From Oscheius dolichura (taxonomy: Eukaryota; Nematoda; Chromadorea; Rhabditida; Rhabditidae), in NCBI GenBank assembly GCA_932521035.1, contig OW051497.1, positions 7,626,001 to 7,690,000 on the forward strand: DNA of 64,000 bases, given 5' to 3'. The position numbers and the translations under genes are program-made. Below are positions 26,539-37,476 of this stretch, piece by piece; position 1 is the first letter of the stretch; each line of letters begins with the position of its first letter. Under the pieces are notes generated by a model that ran no database searches, had not been told where the DNA came from, and was given only the letters and a program-made list of their open reading frames with translations.

Positions 26539-28248
26539 CCCAGAAGTTGAAAAGGGCCACCCAAAGAGAGAAGTAGCTGGGTGGCAGCCCGTATTAGAGG
26601 TGGTTGCTTGTCAAATGGAGCTGTCTACAAGAGCAAACGATGGGGCGGAGCAGCTACGGTAGCCCGCACGTCATTCGCGCAATAGCTCTAAACAAACGCT
26701 GAGAGTTAATTGTCGAAGAATTTGACGGTTTGTGGAGAAAGAGAGGTGGTTCGCTAAGCATAGGGAGCTGTTTTGAAGGAAGTAAGTTACCTTACAACAG
26801 AAACGGTTTGGGACAGAGAGAGTTTTATAGATTAAAGCGGTAACCTGATCTATAGTCATTGCGAAGTGTTTCTCTATAAATGGGGAAAGTTTACCAACAC
26901 TCTACAATACATGTATAAATGCTCTTAGGTAGCTCCTGTACCGGGTCAATTGAACGAATTTACAAGTTATTGAGACTAGCTTCTCAGTTTCCATGTTTTC
27001 CTTTTGCTCTTCATTTTCTCATTACAGGTTCTTCCACCGTCATAAAATCTGCTCTGTGCTTTCCAATACAATTTAATCTCCTCTTAGCAATCAGGTGCGC
27101 ACTCGATTGTGCTTGTGTTTGCACGATCTGTCATGTTATGATGAAGAGAAGAATCGGAGCTCATCAACGAAATCAAGTGGGATTACTGTAACGAATGTAT
27201 CGATAGCGCCTCAATCTAATGCAAACAGTGTCGCTCTTCTCCCTTAAAATCGGACGAACACCGCCGGAAAAAAACTGGAGTCTTTTGAGAAATGCGAGAG
27301 AGGGACTGGAGCAGCCTCTCTCCTCATTTCTCTAGTTTTCAGGGGAAGCTAAGCCCTCGGTAAACAGTTTTTAAAGAAAAAGAGAAGATATGCCAGAGGT
27401 TAGAAGTAGCGATTGTAAAGATAACGCTCCGTTTTTTTCCCATTTTGCTTCTTGATTAATAAGAGATTCATTAAGGTCGAACCACACACACAGTTACAGT
27501 CTAATTTAAGAATTCTGCCCTTCATAGATTGTCCTCTCTGTGAAATGGACTCAATCCGAAGAAGAGCAACACGTGAGCAAACTGTCTGTCAAGTATCATG
27601 TGTCCGGTTGCCAGTCTAAATTGCTCCATTAGTGAGCATCCCCCGCGGAGTCAATGTACCGAAATCGGATCGCATTACCGTCTCCTTATGCAACTCCCCA
27701 AACTGGCAAATAGAGCAAGGATTCAAAGAGACGTCTCGTTAGCACACAATCCGTACTGTCCGCACTCCTATTACCTGCCCAGTCAAACTCATTCGGGGGC
27801 TTGAATCTTCTAAGAGCTGTCACTAAGTCGTTTCTGTTTTTAGACACTGTTAATCTTGACCCGTTAAAGAGGGGTCATCTCATTGCGAGGGAGCTTGTCC
27901 GCAAGGTGTTTGCAATGAAAGAGAGCGGTCTCTCTGAGGATTATCACCGGCCATACAAGCTGAGTGTTTGTACTATGCGAGCTTCTTTTAGCGGACCGCA
28001 CGGGAGCTAAAGACTGCTTCCTCTTCAATAGGAAGTTCCACAAATGGAAATCGTTTGATCAAGAAGGGTACGCTTACTCAGCTCTCAAGAATCGGACCTC
28101 TATCAGACCGACCATTTGATCAAGTTGATCTTATACAGTAGCTCTCGGGGTGTTTTGATGCTAAAATAAGTTGCTACACACATAAGTAACAAGATATTAT
28201 TTAATTAACAGATAGACATTCTCTGATAATTCTTCTCTCTGAGATTCT
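26539..28248. other. Upstream region of the HHEX gene and 3' flank of the galectin
   Basis: No coding exon supported. Plus frames at 26919-27191, 27598-27804 and 27801-28010 show no domain. HHEX promoter elements should lie in the left part, but no specific site could be assigned with confidence. Confidence 0.35.
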
Positions 28249-29067
28249 TTACCAATAGGCATTGTAGGAATGACCGCCGTGGAAGACGGGGGCGTTATAA
28301 GAGGAAGTTCCGTATCCGTTATACCCACCATGACCGAAGTCGATCGTGGCGTGTCCGTGTCCCCAGCCTTAAATTTTAATCTGCTTAAAGCTTTAAAAAT
28401 GGCGTTTATGTTGCCACGTTTGGAGAGATAAGCTGTTTCAGGGAATAGCCGTGTTTACAAAAGGCTTGTGCCACGTTGTCAGATCAAAACGTAACAGGAC
28501 TAATGGTTTGAACTCACTGTGACGGAAGTGGAATCCGTGGAACTTGACTTCCTTGACGTGAACTCCTCCCTTGAGTCCGACAACCTGGACAGAGGACATG
28601 TTGTGACGGTGGGGGAAGTGGGCCAAATGGTGACCATTGAGCTCAATCTGATATTTCCTTTTGCATCGAAGTACAAAGATAGAACTTACGTCGTATCCGT
28701 GGTGTTTGCAGTGGATGTGGAGGTGGAAGTGATCTCCAGATCGAAGAGGGTTATGGTGGCGCACTTCCATTCCCCAAGCATTGTGGCTGAAGGAGTTCAT
28801 GACGATCTCGTGCTCGTGATGGAAGCGGAAGTCGATGTGAAGGACGACATGGGGCCCAGAGAGGAGCTCCACGGTGAAGTTGTGATGATGTCCGTGCTCA
28901 ACATGTCCGTGGATGTCGATCTTGGATCCGTCGTGGATCTGCTCGTGAAGAGCGATGACTCCGGGAACGGGCTAAAATCTACAGGTTAGACTACTCCCGT
29001 ATAAACTAAGGCGGTGGAGACAGCCTGAAGAGATAACAGTACTCACGGGGTTGTGAACTACGTGCAT
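28249..29067 (-). CDS. Single-CRD galectin with Gly/His/Tyr-rich C-terminal tail
   Basis: Beta-galactoside-binding lectin fold. Exon 1: MHVVHNP from 29067. Exon 2 (28977-about 28691): PVPGVIALHEQI, KIDIHGHVEHGHHHNFTVEL, LSGPHVVLHIDFRFHHEHEI, NSFSHNAWGMEVRHHN, SGDHFHLHIHCKHHGYD. A 42-nt intron ending ATATCAG restores the family pattern with IELNGHHLAHFPHRH; reading through it would insert a non-galectin loop. Then VQVVGLKGGVHVKEVKFHGF. The last exon gives WGHGHATIDFGHGGYNGYGT and ends at 28249. Canonical sugar-site residues mostly persist (H, R, N of NSF, W, E-x-R), but the usual H-x-N-P-R is H-I-D-F-R. Many CRD positions are His. About 176 residues. No secretion signal, as usual for galectins. 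The tail is unlike the plain CRD of most nematode LEC proteins. Confidence 0.88.
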
Positions 29068-30142
29068 GCTGATAGAGGACGAGTCAAGACGACTTGCCAG
29101 CGGTTGGCAATGTTTGCCTTAAATACGGGACTGCCTTTGCCTATGGCTTTGCTGGCTCACCCCGATAAGCACCTCCTTATCAATCGATTCCCATTCTTAG
29201 GGCAGATGGTCAAATGGGCTAAACTGGTACATGACTCAGAGGGATCCCACGCTTCCGGGAAAATGTGATGAGAATTGCTCTATCAGTGACTTCATTGCAA
29301 TTGCGAGAAGCGAATCTGTGTGTACATTGAACAAGAAAAAAAGACAACGAAACTAAAGCTTTCAATGAAGAGGAAAAACAGAAACACTTGCGTTGATTGT
29401 GTATTCTTCTTTTTAAGATGATCTCAGTTGAAAAACCTTTAGAATCCTGGAATCCGGGGATCCTAGGAGTTGAAAATACCTGGAGTTCATCGGTGTTAAA
29501 AACGCTCCCGAAGACTTTCTTGGGGTCAAACTCCAATTTTGAGCTCCAGAGAGCATAGATCCTCGCCCGCTCACTGTTCAACAAAAGTCCTCTTTTTATA
29601 ATGCAAAAGACAAATGCCCCTCAACAACTTAGCCTCAATGATCCACCTCTCTCCCGCTGCCGTGACTTTTCCAACATTCGCTTGATCCTTTCTCCCGTTT
29701 CCATGAAAAGGCAAGTCTTCCTATTTCCCTTCACGGCGCTGACCTTATTGACAACCTTTTCTTTTTACGGAAAAACGTCTGTATGTTTCGATATCCCCTA
29801 ATTATAACCTATGAAAAATTGCGTTTTTCCTCCTGAGCACATGTGTTGTTTACCTGGGGACCTTAAACCTCGCGAAAAGCGATCAGTGACCCACGAGGGC
29901 ATTTGTGGTTGTTGCCCGACGACGACGCGATCTAACCTTTTGCCCATCGATTGCAGAGGACAGTTCACCACCCTCCGTTTTGTCCTGGTTCTATTTCCAT
30001 TTCCCTTACTCATCCTTCTCCTTTTCCATGTCGAGATTTTATTTGATCTGTGCAAATAAAATGCATGTTGAATCATTTCTACATCGTTTGGCAGTGAAGA
30101 TCAAATGTTTGGCGAACGTTGAAAAAGTGCAAAGTGTTTCAG
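29068..30142. other. Divergent intergenic region, galectin / SLC25 carrier
   Basis: No coding exon supported on either strand. It should hold the promoters of both flanking genes. The hydrophobic plus frames at 29601-29801 and 29811-30059 lack a credible gene model. Confidence 0.35.
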
Positions 30143-31339
30143 ATGCCAACAGGTGAAAAACTGAAAGATGCGGGAAGGCAAATAGCTGCTGGAGGCTCTG
30201 CAGGTTCCCCAAAGATATTTTAGCTGGAATATACGTAAGATTATAGGATTAGTCGAAGTATGCCTCATGCATCCACTGGATCTAATCAAAACTCGTCTTC
30301 AAATGGGTAATATGGACAAGGGAATGATGGATTGCGTTACGAAAACTTATAAAAGTGAAGGTATCGGAGGATTCTATAAGGTTTAATTTTTCAATTTCCA
30401 ATTACATAGCTGTTTAGGGTATTTTACCGCCAATTCTCGCCGAAACACCGAAAAGAGCAACAAAATTCTTCACATTTGAACAGTATAAAAATATATTTGC
30501 TCATCCGGATGTCAGTCCCGTTGTGGTGGGTCGTCTTCGAGGTTCAGAACCATATTTTCAGACCCTTTCCGTTGCTGGAATGTTTTCCGGGTTCACAGAA
30601 GCCGTAGTCATTTGCCCATTTGAGGTAGTGAAAGTCCGTCTTCAAGCAGAAAGGAGCGTATTGATAAAAGATGTTAGTTTTCCATTTTTTTAGCCATTTT
30701 GTTCACTTTAAGCAAAAATCAACGGCTGCTATGGCGAGGGAAATTATAAAAGTTGAAGGAATGGGGACTAGTGGCCTGTACAGAGGTTGTCCTCCATAGC
30801 AGACCCATAAACTTTATCTCGTTCTAGGAATAACTGCTACCCTCGGAAGGCACGGAGCATGGAATATGGTCTACTTTGGGTTATACCACAACATGAAAGA
30901 TTTTATCCCAAGTGCAAAGGAGTCACCCACTCAGAATCTTCTGGGACGTATAGCTCTAGGATTTACCGCTGGTTCCTTAGCTTCTCTGTTCAATATACCT
31001 TTCGACGTGGCAAAGAGCCGTATTCAAGGTTATTTTCTTAATTGTCGAAGAGTTTTGGTGGTTCAGGACCTCAACCAAACGCTCCCGGACGAAAGTACAA
31101 TGGGACAGTGCAGACAATCTCACTTGTTTACAAGGAAGACGGGTAAGGATTTCTTATCATATCTGTAAATAAGTTTTTTTAGATTCCGAGCTCTTTACAA
31201 GGGATTATTACCGAAAGTTATGCGTCTGGGCCCCGGTAAGCCTTATAATATTCCTTTCTTACATTAGAAACTTTCAGGTGGCGCCATTATGTTGATAGTT
31301 TATGAAAATGTCTACGACTGGCTGAAGAAGAACACCTAA
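30143..31339 (+). CDS. SLC25A21: Mitochondrial 2-oxodicarboxylate carrier (SLC25A21-like)
   Basis: Six-helix inner-membrane carrier expected to exchange 2-oxoadipate for 2-oxoglutarate in lysine/tryptophan breakdown. The start at 30143 directly follows GTGTTTCAG (probable trans-splice acceptor). Three carrier repeats: EVCLMHPLDLIKTRLQMGNM (signature PLDLIKTR), then GFYKGILPPILAETPKRATK; the second with ICPFEVVKVRLQAE and GLYRGITATLGRHGAWNMVY; the third with FNIPFDVAKSRIQG and ALYKGLLPKVMRLGPGGAIM. The PKRATKF and RHGAWNMVYFG segments match the oxodicarboxylate carrier rather than citrate or aspartate/glutamate carriers. Introns of about 38-44 nt all join in frame. Stop at 31339; about 300 residues, the normal length. 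AATAAA at 31536-31541. Confidence 0.92.
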
Positions 31340-31715
31340 ACACTCAGGGGCGTCTGGTCTTTCTCCATTCCGAGTTTAAAACGTTTTACGGGGTTATACA
31401 ACTGCCAGTGTGCCTTTTTGTAATTTTAATAGTTTAAGTGTATCCTAGCGTATCGTATAAATCACGTCGAACCATTTTAATCTTATCAGGGTGGGGGCGG
31501 TGGGTGTGTTAATCTCCCTATTTGCTTTCGAACAGAATAAAACACAGCCGTCTGAAAGAAGTCTTTATTATGGAACTTTATGACACCGAGTCCAGGAAAA
31601 ACACAATCGTTTGCATATAAAACCAGTTGGTCATGAGAAGTGAGTGATAAAGAAGAGATCCCAAAAAGAGGCATCAATACAGCTGAAGGAACTGGGAATT
31701 TTGTACTAATCTGAT
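31340..31715. other. Convergent 3' flanks
   Basis: Tail-to-tail region. Plus-strand AATAAA (31536-31541) and minus-strand AATAAA (31564-31569) lie about 25 bp apart, so the two transcripts probably abut or overlap at their 3' ends. Confidence 0.6.
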
Positions 31716-33470
31716 TTAAAAGATGGCCGTATCTCTGTAGAAATCCAGAGGGCTCTCCATGTAGTAGGAAATGGAGATGGATTCGTTGTTAACGGACGGC
31801 TTGCTTTCTCGCAATCTGCAAAATGACTTCTTCTAAGAAGAAGAAGGGGCAACATACCGCCTGGCAAGATCAATCAAATCATTTGATGAGTAAGTAGATA
31901 AGGCAGGGTGGTTCTTAAACTCATCCAGGAACTTTGCTACCCCTGTAAGGAGAACAGCGGAGGTGAGGGCTGATTCTCTCAGCTTTTTGACCATTTCCAC
32001 GGGGAGGATGAAAGTGGTGCCAAGCGTGGTGGACCGATCTTTACAGGAGTAGCCGTCTGAAAAGATCAAACAATTAGATTGGCGATTTTAACCGGGAAAA
32101 TGGCATTCTGCTCGCTTTTTTTTGAATTGGTCTGCTATGAAACGTGAGAACGGGGTATGAGCGCATTCTTTTATTAGTTGTTTATGCCCCCTTTTTCCAA
32201 AAAGACAAAGAAGAACTTACTTATTTTGACGATAACTCTACATCCGGTTGGAAAGAGCTCCAACATCAAAGGGGAAGTATTGATAAGATGCGATGGTATC
32301 GAAGGATGATGAGAGGGAGGCACAGCAGCGGCAACCTTTTCCACGATCTCGTCGAAGTGGTTCTCTGTCAATTCTTCGGGGTCTGATTTATACACGGCCG
32401 CTTCTTCTTGTAGAGGCAGAAGATCTTCCACTACGATTTCCTCCCCAATATCAAGGATATCCACGATCTCTTCTTCTTTGATCTCTTCGATTTGCACAAT
32501 GTCGATAATTTCGTCCTCCTCTAGCCCGGAAACTTCTTCCTTGATCAGATCTTCGTCTACGAGCAGTTCGCCTTCTATCTCGTCGTTGAAGAGATCCTGA
32601 TTAACGATGTATTCCTCGCCACAGCGCATTTCTTCTATCATCTCCACGGTGACGGGGCATTCTTCGATGATTTCGACTTCTATCTCAGAAGTGGCGCTGG
32701 CACTTGACGTGGCAGACTCGTCGTCGACTACAATCACCGGGCTGCTGGAACCAGTCTCTTCTTTCGGTTTCGTCTTTCGCGTCCTCTTTGGCAGAAGGTC
32801 CCACTCCTTCGTCTCGCCCGATCCTCCCCTCTTCTTCCTCTCCGGTCCGCACCAAAAAGTGTTGGCCAGCATTTGCTTAGGAATCTTGAAGGATGGATCA
32901 TCCTCGCGGGACTGTAAGCCAAAAAATAATAATAAAATTGAGAAGTTTCCTACCGTGTCGCTATCACTTCCTCCACCTTCAGTAGCTCCTGAATCATAGT
33001 CCTCAACCGGCGTTAGCTTCTTCACAGGGCTTGCCTCTGTTGGCTCCTCTTTGACAGCACCATAGGCCTACTTCTGTATTTAGCCTCACATGCCAACTTA
33101 CAAATTTGAACGATCCTGGCTTGTCGATGGATAGATAATATTTTTTCTTCCCGCGACCGCGCCTCGGAGGCGGCTCTGCTGCGATAGTTTCAACGAGGTC
33201 AATCACTGCCAGGCGAACAGTCTAGAAAAGAGAGTTTGCAGAAAGGGGAAAGAAGGCGAACCTTTTCAAAATCAGTTTCTGGGATAGGTTTCTTCTTTCT
33301 GCCTGTTTTCTTTCTCTTTCGAAGGTTGAGTCCAGAATCTTGAATAAACAGTGAGAATATACGGGAGGGAAATCAACATACCTTCAGGAGATGGCGACTT
33401 AGTTTGCGGTGCTTTAGCTTTCATTCGGACAATTTCTGCAGCCCACCAGCCGGGTTGACTCTGCTCCTTA
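31716..33470 (-). CDS. Acidic C-terminal extension of the sirtuin, or a separate abutting gene
   Basis: Open exons follow the sirtuin core in the same orientation: EQSQPGWWAAEIVRMKAKAP (from 33470), a basic segment LNLRKRKKTGRKKKPIPETD, then VIDLVETIAAEPPPRRGRGK and KYYLSIDKPGSFKF (about 33200-33105), PVKKLTPVEDYDSGATEGGG, FKIPKQMLANTFWCGP and a strongly acidic stretch (about 32720-32350: EIEVEIIEECPVTVEMIEEM, LDIGEEIVVEDLLPLQEEAA). The last two exons hold STTLGTTFILPVEMVKKLRE and SKPSVNNESISISYYMESPL, stop at 31716. No known domain. If GTTTGAG...TTTTTTAAG (28 nt, 33471-33498) is spliced, the sirtuin frame continues into it; otherwise the sirtuin ends at 33489 and this is a distinct nuclear-looking protein. 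Drosophila Sirt7 also has a long acidic tail, which favours one gene. Confidence 0.65.
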
Positions 33471-33488
33471 AAAAATAAATTAAAGCTC

Positions 33489-34863
33489 TCAAACACTACG
33501 AGCCTCTTCAATGACTGCTTCTGAAGTAGAAGGACTGTTCAAGCAAGGATTGCCACAAGAACAATCGGTCGTAACCTTTCGGAGATCAGTCCGCCCGCTT
33601 GGGTCCATGTTCAGAACAGGATCACACGTTCTGAAAATGGAAAACTTCAAAGAAGAAAGAGTAGGTGTTACCTGCAATAGGGCAGCGTCACCATATCCAA
33701 TGCGTTCTGTAGCTTGGCCATGACGAGGTCACACCGAGCGTTGATTTTAAGATTGGCAACCTTGTCTTTCGCTGTCCACTGTAGGTTGATGATAACGAGC
33801 TGTGACAACGACGTGAAAAAGTCAATTAAGTGCATTGAAAACCTTTGTATTAGATGTAGTTTCAGGCCAGAGGAATTTATAGTGTTTCAGGACGTTTAGG
33901 CTAGTTCCCATGCAGATTATCAAATCCACGTCTTCCAGGGCATCATATGCCGCTGAAAATGAGTCGAATATTGAAAAGGCAAAGTAAATTCACTCACCGT
34001 TCCAATTCTGTGGCCATTCAGACTTTCCAACTTCGCCAAAATGTACAATAGTATCTTGCAGAGGAGCCTGGCAGACATCACATGCCCTTCCAGTCAAATG
34101 CTTCCTTAAATGTTAGTACTAAGAGCCATAGGGAGATTTTCTCACTTAAATCCACTATTTATAGTACAATCAAATGGACGGACGAACTGCCTTTGAGGCT
34201 CACATTTTGTACAAATCTGGAAAGAAACATTTAAAACTAAGTTTGAGAGGCCAACCTCAATATACATGTTGCCATGCACTTCAGATAAACAGGATTGAGG
34301 AAGCCCTGACCTTAGATGAAGACCGTCGCAGTTCTAAATTGAATAAACGTCATTATGAGTGACGGAAAGACACTACCTGAGAGAGAATGTGTTTAACCTT
34401 CCCATTAATCTGCAGTTCCTTGAGAAACATGTGAGTAAAGGTCGGATTAGCCTTTCGCATGTCAACTTTCCTAAAATTAGTTGGTAAAACGACATTAATT
34501 GTCAAAAAAGCAAGATAGGATTACAAAAAATTTAAAAAGTCTTAAAATGCAAGGAATACAAACCTGTCGATGTTTTTATTTTGAAAAGCGAGGGTCCATA
34601 CTCCTTGCGGGCCGCGATAATCGGGAATATCAGCTGACTGAAAATCCATGAAACGATAAATTTTCTATTTTAATAGTCCTTACCGTGCTGATCCCTGCTC
34701 CGGTATAAACTACAGTCTTTTTAGATTTTTTAAGGAGTCCTGCCAGTTGCTTCACTTTTACATTTAATGTTTCTTCAGGGTCTTCTACCTGAAACAATTC
34801 AAGATAAATATATTATATATAAAAGGTACTCACCTCCTGTACTTTATCACTGTGTTTACTCAT
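33489..34863 (-). CDS. SIRT7: SIRT7-like NAD-dependent protein deacetylase (sirtuin core)
   Basis: Class IV sirtuin (SIRT6/7; SIR-2.4 in C. elegans), a nuclear NAD-dependent deacylase acting on chromatin. Start at 34863 ([10 protein letters not shown]), 10 bases after a TTTTTTTCAG acceptor; a four-codon upstream ATG (ATGAACAATGAG) overlaps it in another frame. NAD site: [20 protein letters not shown]. Catalytic region: [20 protein letters not shown] with the active His, then NMYIE. Zinc Cys pairs: CTKC and CDVC ([16 protein letters not shown]). The C-terminal part of the core has [38 protein letters not shown] and [20 protein letters not shown], closely matching SIRT7 rather than SIRT6. In the unspliced reading it ends VIEEARSV at 33489. 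Seven or more short introns. Confidence 0.92.
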
Positions 34864-35531
34864 TGTTCATATCTGAAAAAAAGAAAATAAGACTTGGCAA
34901 ACAGTAACAAAGGGAAAAGTTTCGAAAAAACGCGTTCTGAGACTCACCGCTTCTTATGTTTAATGAAACATTGTTTCTGAACAAATTGGGGCAAGATATA
35001 GGAAGCACGGTGAGAAGATATAGGCCCGAAGAGGTCAGTTGAACCGATCTGCAAAACTACATATATTTTCGAGAACAGCTGCAACAGGCAAACGATTGAC
35101 ATCAGGGTTTCTCTGCGGGACACATGATGGCTTCACTAAACACTGTAACAAACATCTAATTATAGAAAGTTGTATAATTGGTACCGATACTCCACTACTC
35201 ACTCAGGTCGTACATGACCTCCGGCTACTTTTTATCAAAACTCTGCTTAGTCTTGGGTTAGTTCTGGTTTTTTATAGCAGATTGTCCTCATAGTACCATT
35301 CTCAGAATATTTGCGCATCTGCACTTTCCTAATTTGGTGATTGAAACTGTTTAAAACCGCTTGAAACCGAAAGAAGTTTTCAACTTTATGTCTAAAGGTC
35401 GCTTCTCATTTGTAAACCGAGTAAAACGCTGATTCTCCGCCTCACGCGTCACGGTCGCGTCGCAGTCATTGATTCTTTTTGGACGCTTCCCATTGCACCA
35501 CCAATCAGAGCCTTCTTTCACCTTTTTGAAC
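34864..35531. other. Divergent promoter region, SIRT7 / NF-YA
   Basis: No coding exon supported. The two genes face away from each other across this interval, which should include both promoters and the NF-YA 5' UTR. No specific site was assigned. Confidence 0.4.
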
Positions 35532-37476
35532 ATGTAAGTTTATTTGGCACTTTGCCAATTCAGAATGGGTGGCAATTTACTTCCCCTTAATTATTATTAC
35601 CAAACATGTAAGCGGGAAACATATTTTAAACAGTCTTTAAATATTTTTGCCGCATTAAAACGGACGCAGTTTAAACTGCCATTTCAATTTGTTATCATTT
35701 CAGGAGTCCCAATGTCAAAAGGGGCAATCATTCTGCTCTTAACAACACCAACGGCAAGATCAGTTCCCCTGCTGTTAACACTCGCTCAAGGAGACGTGCT
35801 GCCATCTATGGAGAGATATCCAGGCTGCGCCATCCGTCACCACTAAAAACCCGTGCCGCGGCAAAGACCAGTCATCCTCCTTCTCCACCTAAGACTGTGT
35901 CAAAGGGAAAGGGCTCCGTCTACGAGGAACTGAAAAGTTATAAAGCTTCTTCAAGCAGGGAAGAAGAGTCTCATAATGAACAACAAATCGGACCGATGGG
36001 TGGTCAACAGCGCAGCGGTCAACACCATCCTCAACGGAATAATCAACAGCCGCCTCCGGTGAGAAATTTATTATTCTTAGCAAGGTTAAATCCAGCATTT
36101 TGTATATTAAAATCAAGGACAAGCTACAAATTTCTATTTATGACGGAAAGTTAAAACAAAAATTATAGTCGTTTCAGTTCACCCTCGAGCCAGTGCAGGA
36201 TGTCCACCAGAATCCCACTCAATTCGTCCTTCAGCTCCCAGATGGTGCGGATATTACCAATTGCCAGGTAGAGTTCTTCGATATAGCTTTATTATTTTCG
36301 ATATTTCCAGTTCATTCCTACAAATGACAATAGCGGCTTCCCCTTCACTGTTATTCTCAATGAGCCGCAAGCATCTATGCAGCAGCCACAATTTCAATTA
36401 TACGGGGAAGGCCAGACGCCGATGATGGTTGTTGATGAGGTAGCGAAAGTTTCATACAATTTTAATTACCATCTTTTATTTTTAGCAAACATTCCACGCC
36501 TATCAGCAACAGCAGATGCATGATCAAATGAACCAGCCGATTCCGGCATCCTCCCCTGAGACCGGGCAAGATACTGTTGATTGTACACCGGATCGGGAGA
36601 TAAAAATTCGAACGGATGACGCACCTCAAGCACCTCTTGTTAGTTTAGCCGGGGGTTATTCATAACTTATTCATGTTCAGCATCCCCATGATCCGCTGTA
36701 TGTGAATGCTAGACAATATGCGCAGATATTGAAAAGACGGACTACTAGACAGAAAATGGAGGCGGATGGAAGACTGCCTAAGTCAAGGCAGAAGTATCTT
36801 CATGAATCCCGTCATCTCCACGCCATGGCCAGAGTTAGAGGCGAGGGTGGAAAGTTCGACAGTCCTAGCGAAGGCGAGTGTAAGTATTTTCCACTAAGAA
36901 CAATTACTTTTCTTTCAGGTAGCCAAATGGAATCGCAGTCAAGGTTGATTCCAATGGGCGGCCACACCATGAGTCAGAATTATTCTGCTACCTACAGTCA
37001 CCGGTATGCCCCGGTGCGAATGAGGTAGACTAAAACTTGCTTGAAACAGAAGACCATGCTTTTAGACCTCCTGAACTTAGGAGCAAGCCTCTAAATCCAA
37101 TAGATAGTGAAATGAGAAGCAGATCTCTTTATGATCCTGACTACATGAAGAGCCCGCTGGACGTCAATAGTTTTAGGGAGAGAAAATCCACGATGATGAA
37201 CAGCTCCACGCCTAGTTCTTCTGGTGCTTCGTCTTCCTCGTCCGGATCGCCTTATGCTTCAAAGATGACCTGCACTAAATTGTCTGGAGGAAGACAGGTA
37301 AACAGTTATTTTTATTTGTTCTTAGTTTATTTTTGCAGGTAGTGTACACCAGTGTCAGTTTGAATAGTCAAGGGCAGCAGTTCAAGACAAGATTCACCCC
37401 TCTCAGCCAGTACAAGCAGCCCCTGCTCCTGGCCGACTCTTCCTTTTCTCACGAAGATACTCTCAAACGCCTTTAA
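35532..37476 (+). CDS. NFYA: NF-YA, sequence-specific subunit of the CCAAT-binding factor
   Basis: Subunit that pairs with NF-YB/NF-YC and reads CCAAT boxes. The core at about 36690-36870 reads [20 protein letters not shown], then [36 protein letters not shown]: the NF-YB/C-binding helix, linker and DNA-binding helix of the CBFB/NFYA family. The proposed start codon is split: AT ends exon 1 at 35533 (donor GTAAGT) and G opens the exon at 35704, giving [21 protein letters not shown]-terminal part: [20 protein letters not shown], then a Gln/Ser-rich activation-like region ([36 protein letters not shown]). The C-terminal tail is Ser-rich and ends EDTLKRL at 37476. Two normally basic positions of the DNA helix are replaced (see findings). 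Core identity is firm; the 5' end is inferred. Confidence 0.88.

Noticed and set aside
28519..28989. 156-codon plus-strand open frame
   Set aside because: Antisense shadow of the galectin exons.
32293..32999. Plus-strand frames opposite the acidic SIRT7 extension
   Set aside because: Ser/Arg-rich shadows of Glu/Asp codons; no start context or splice support.
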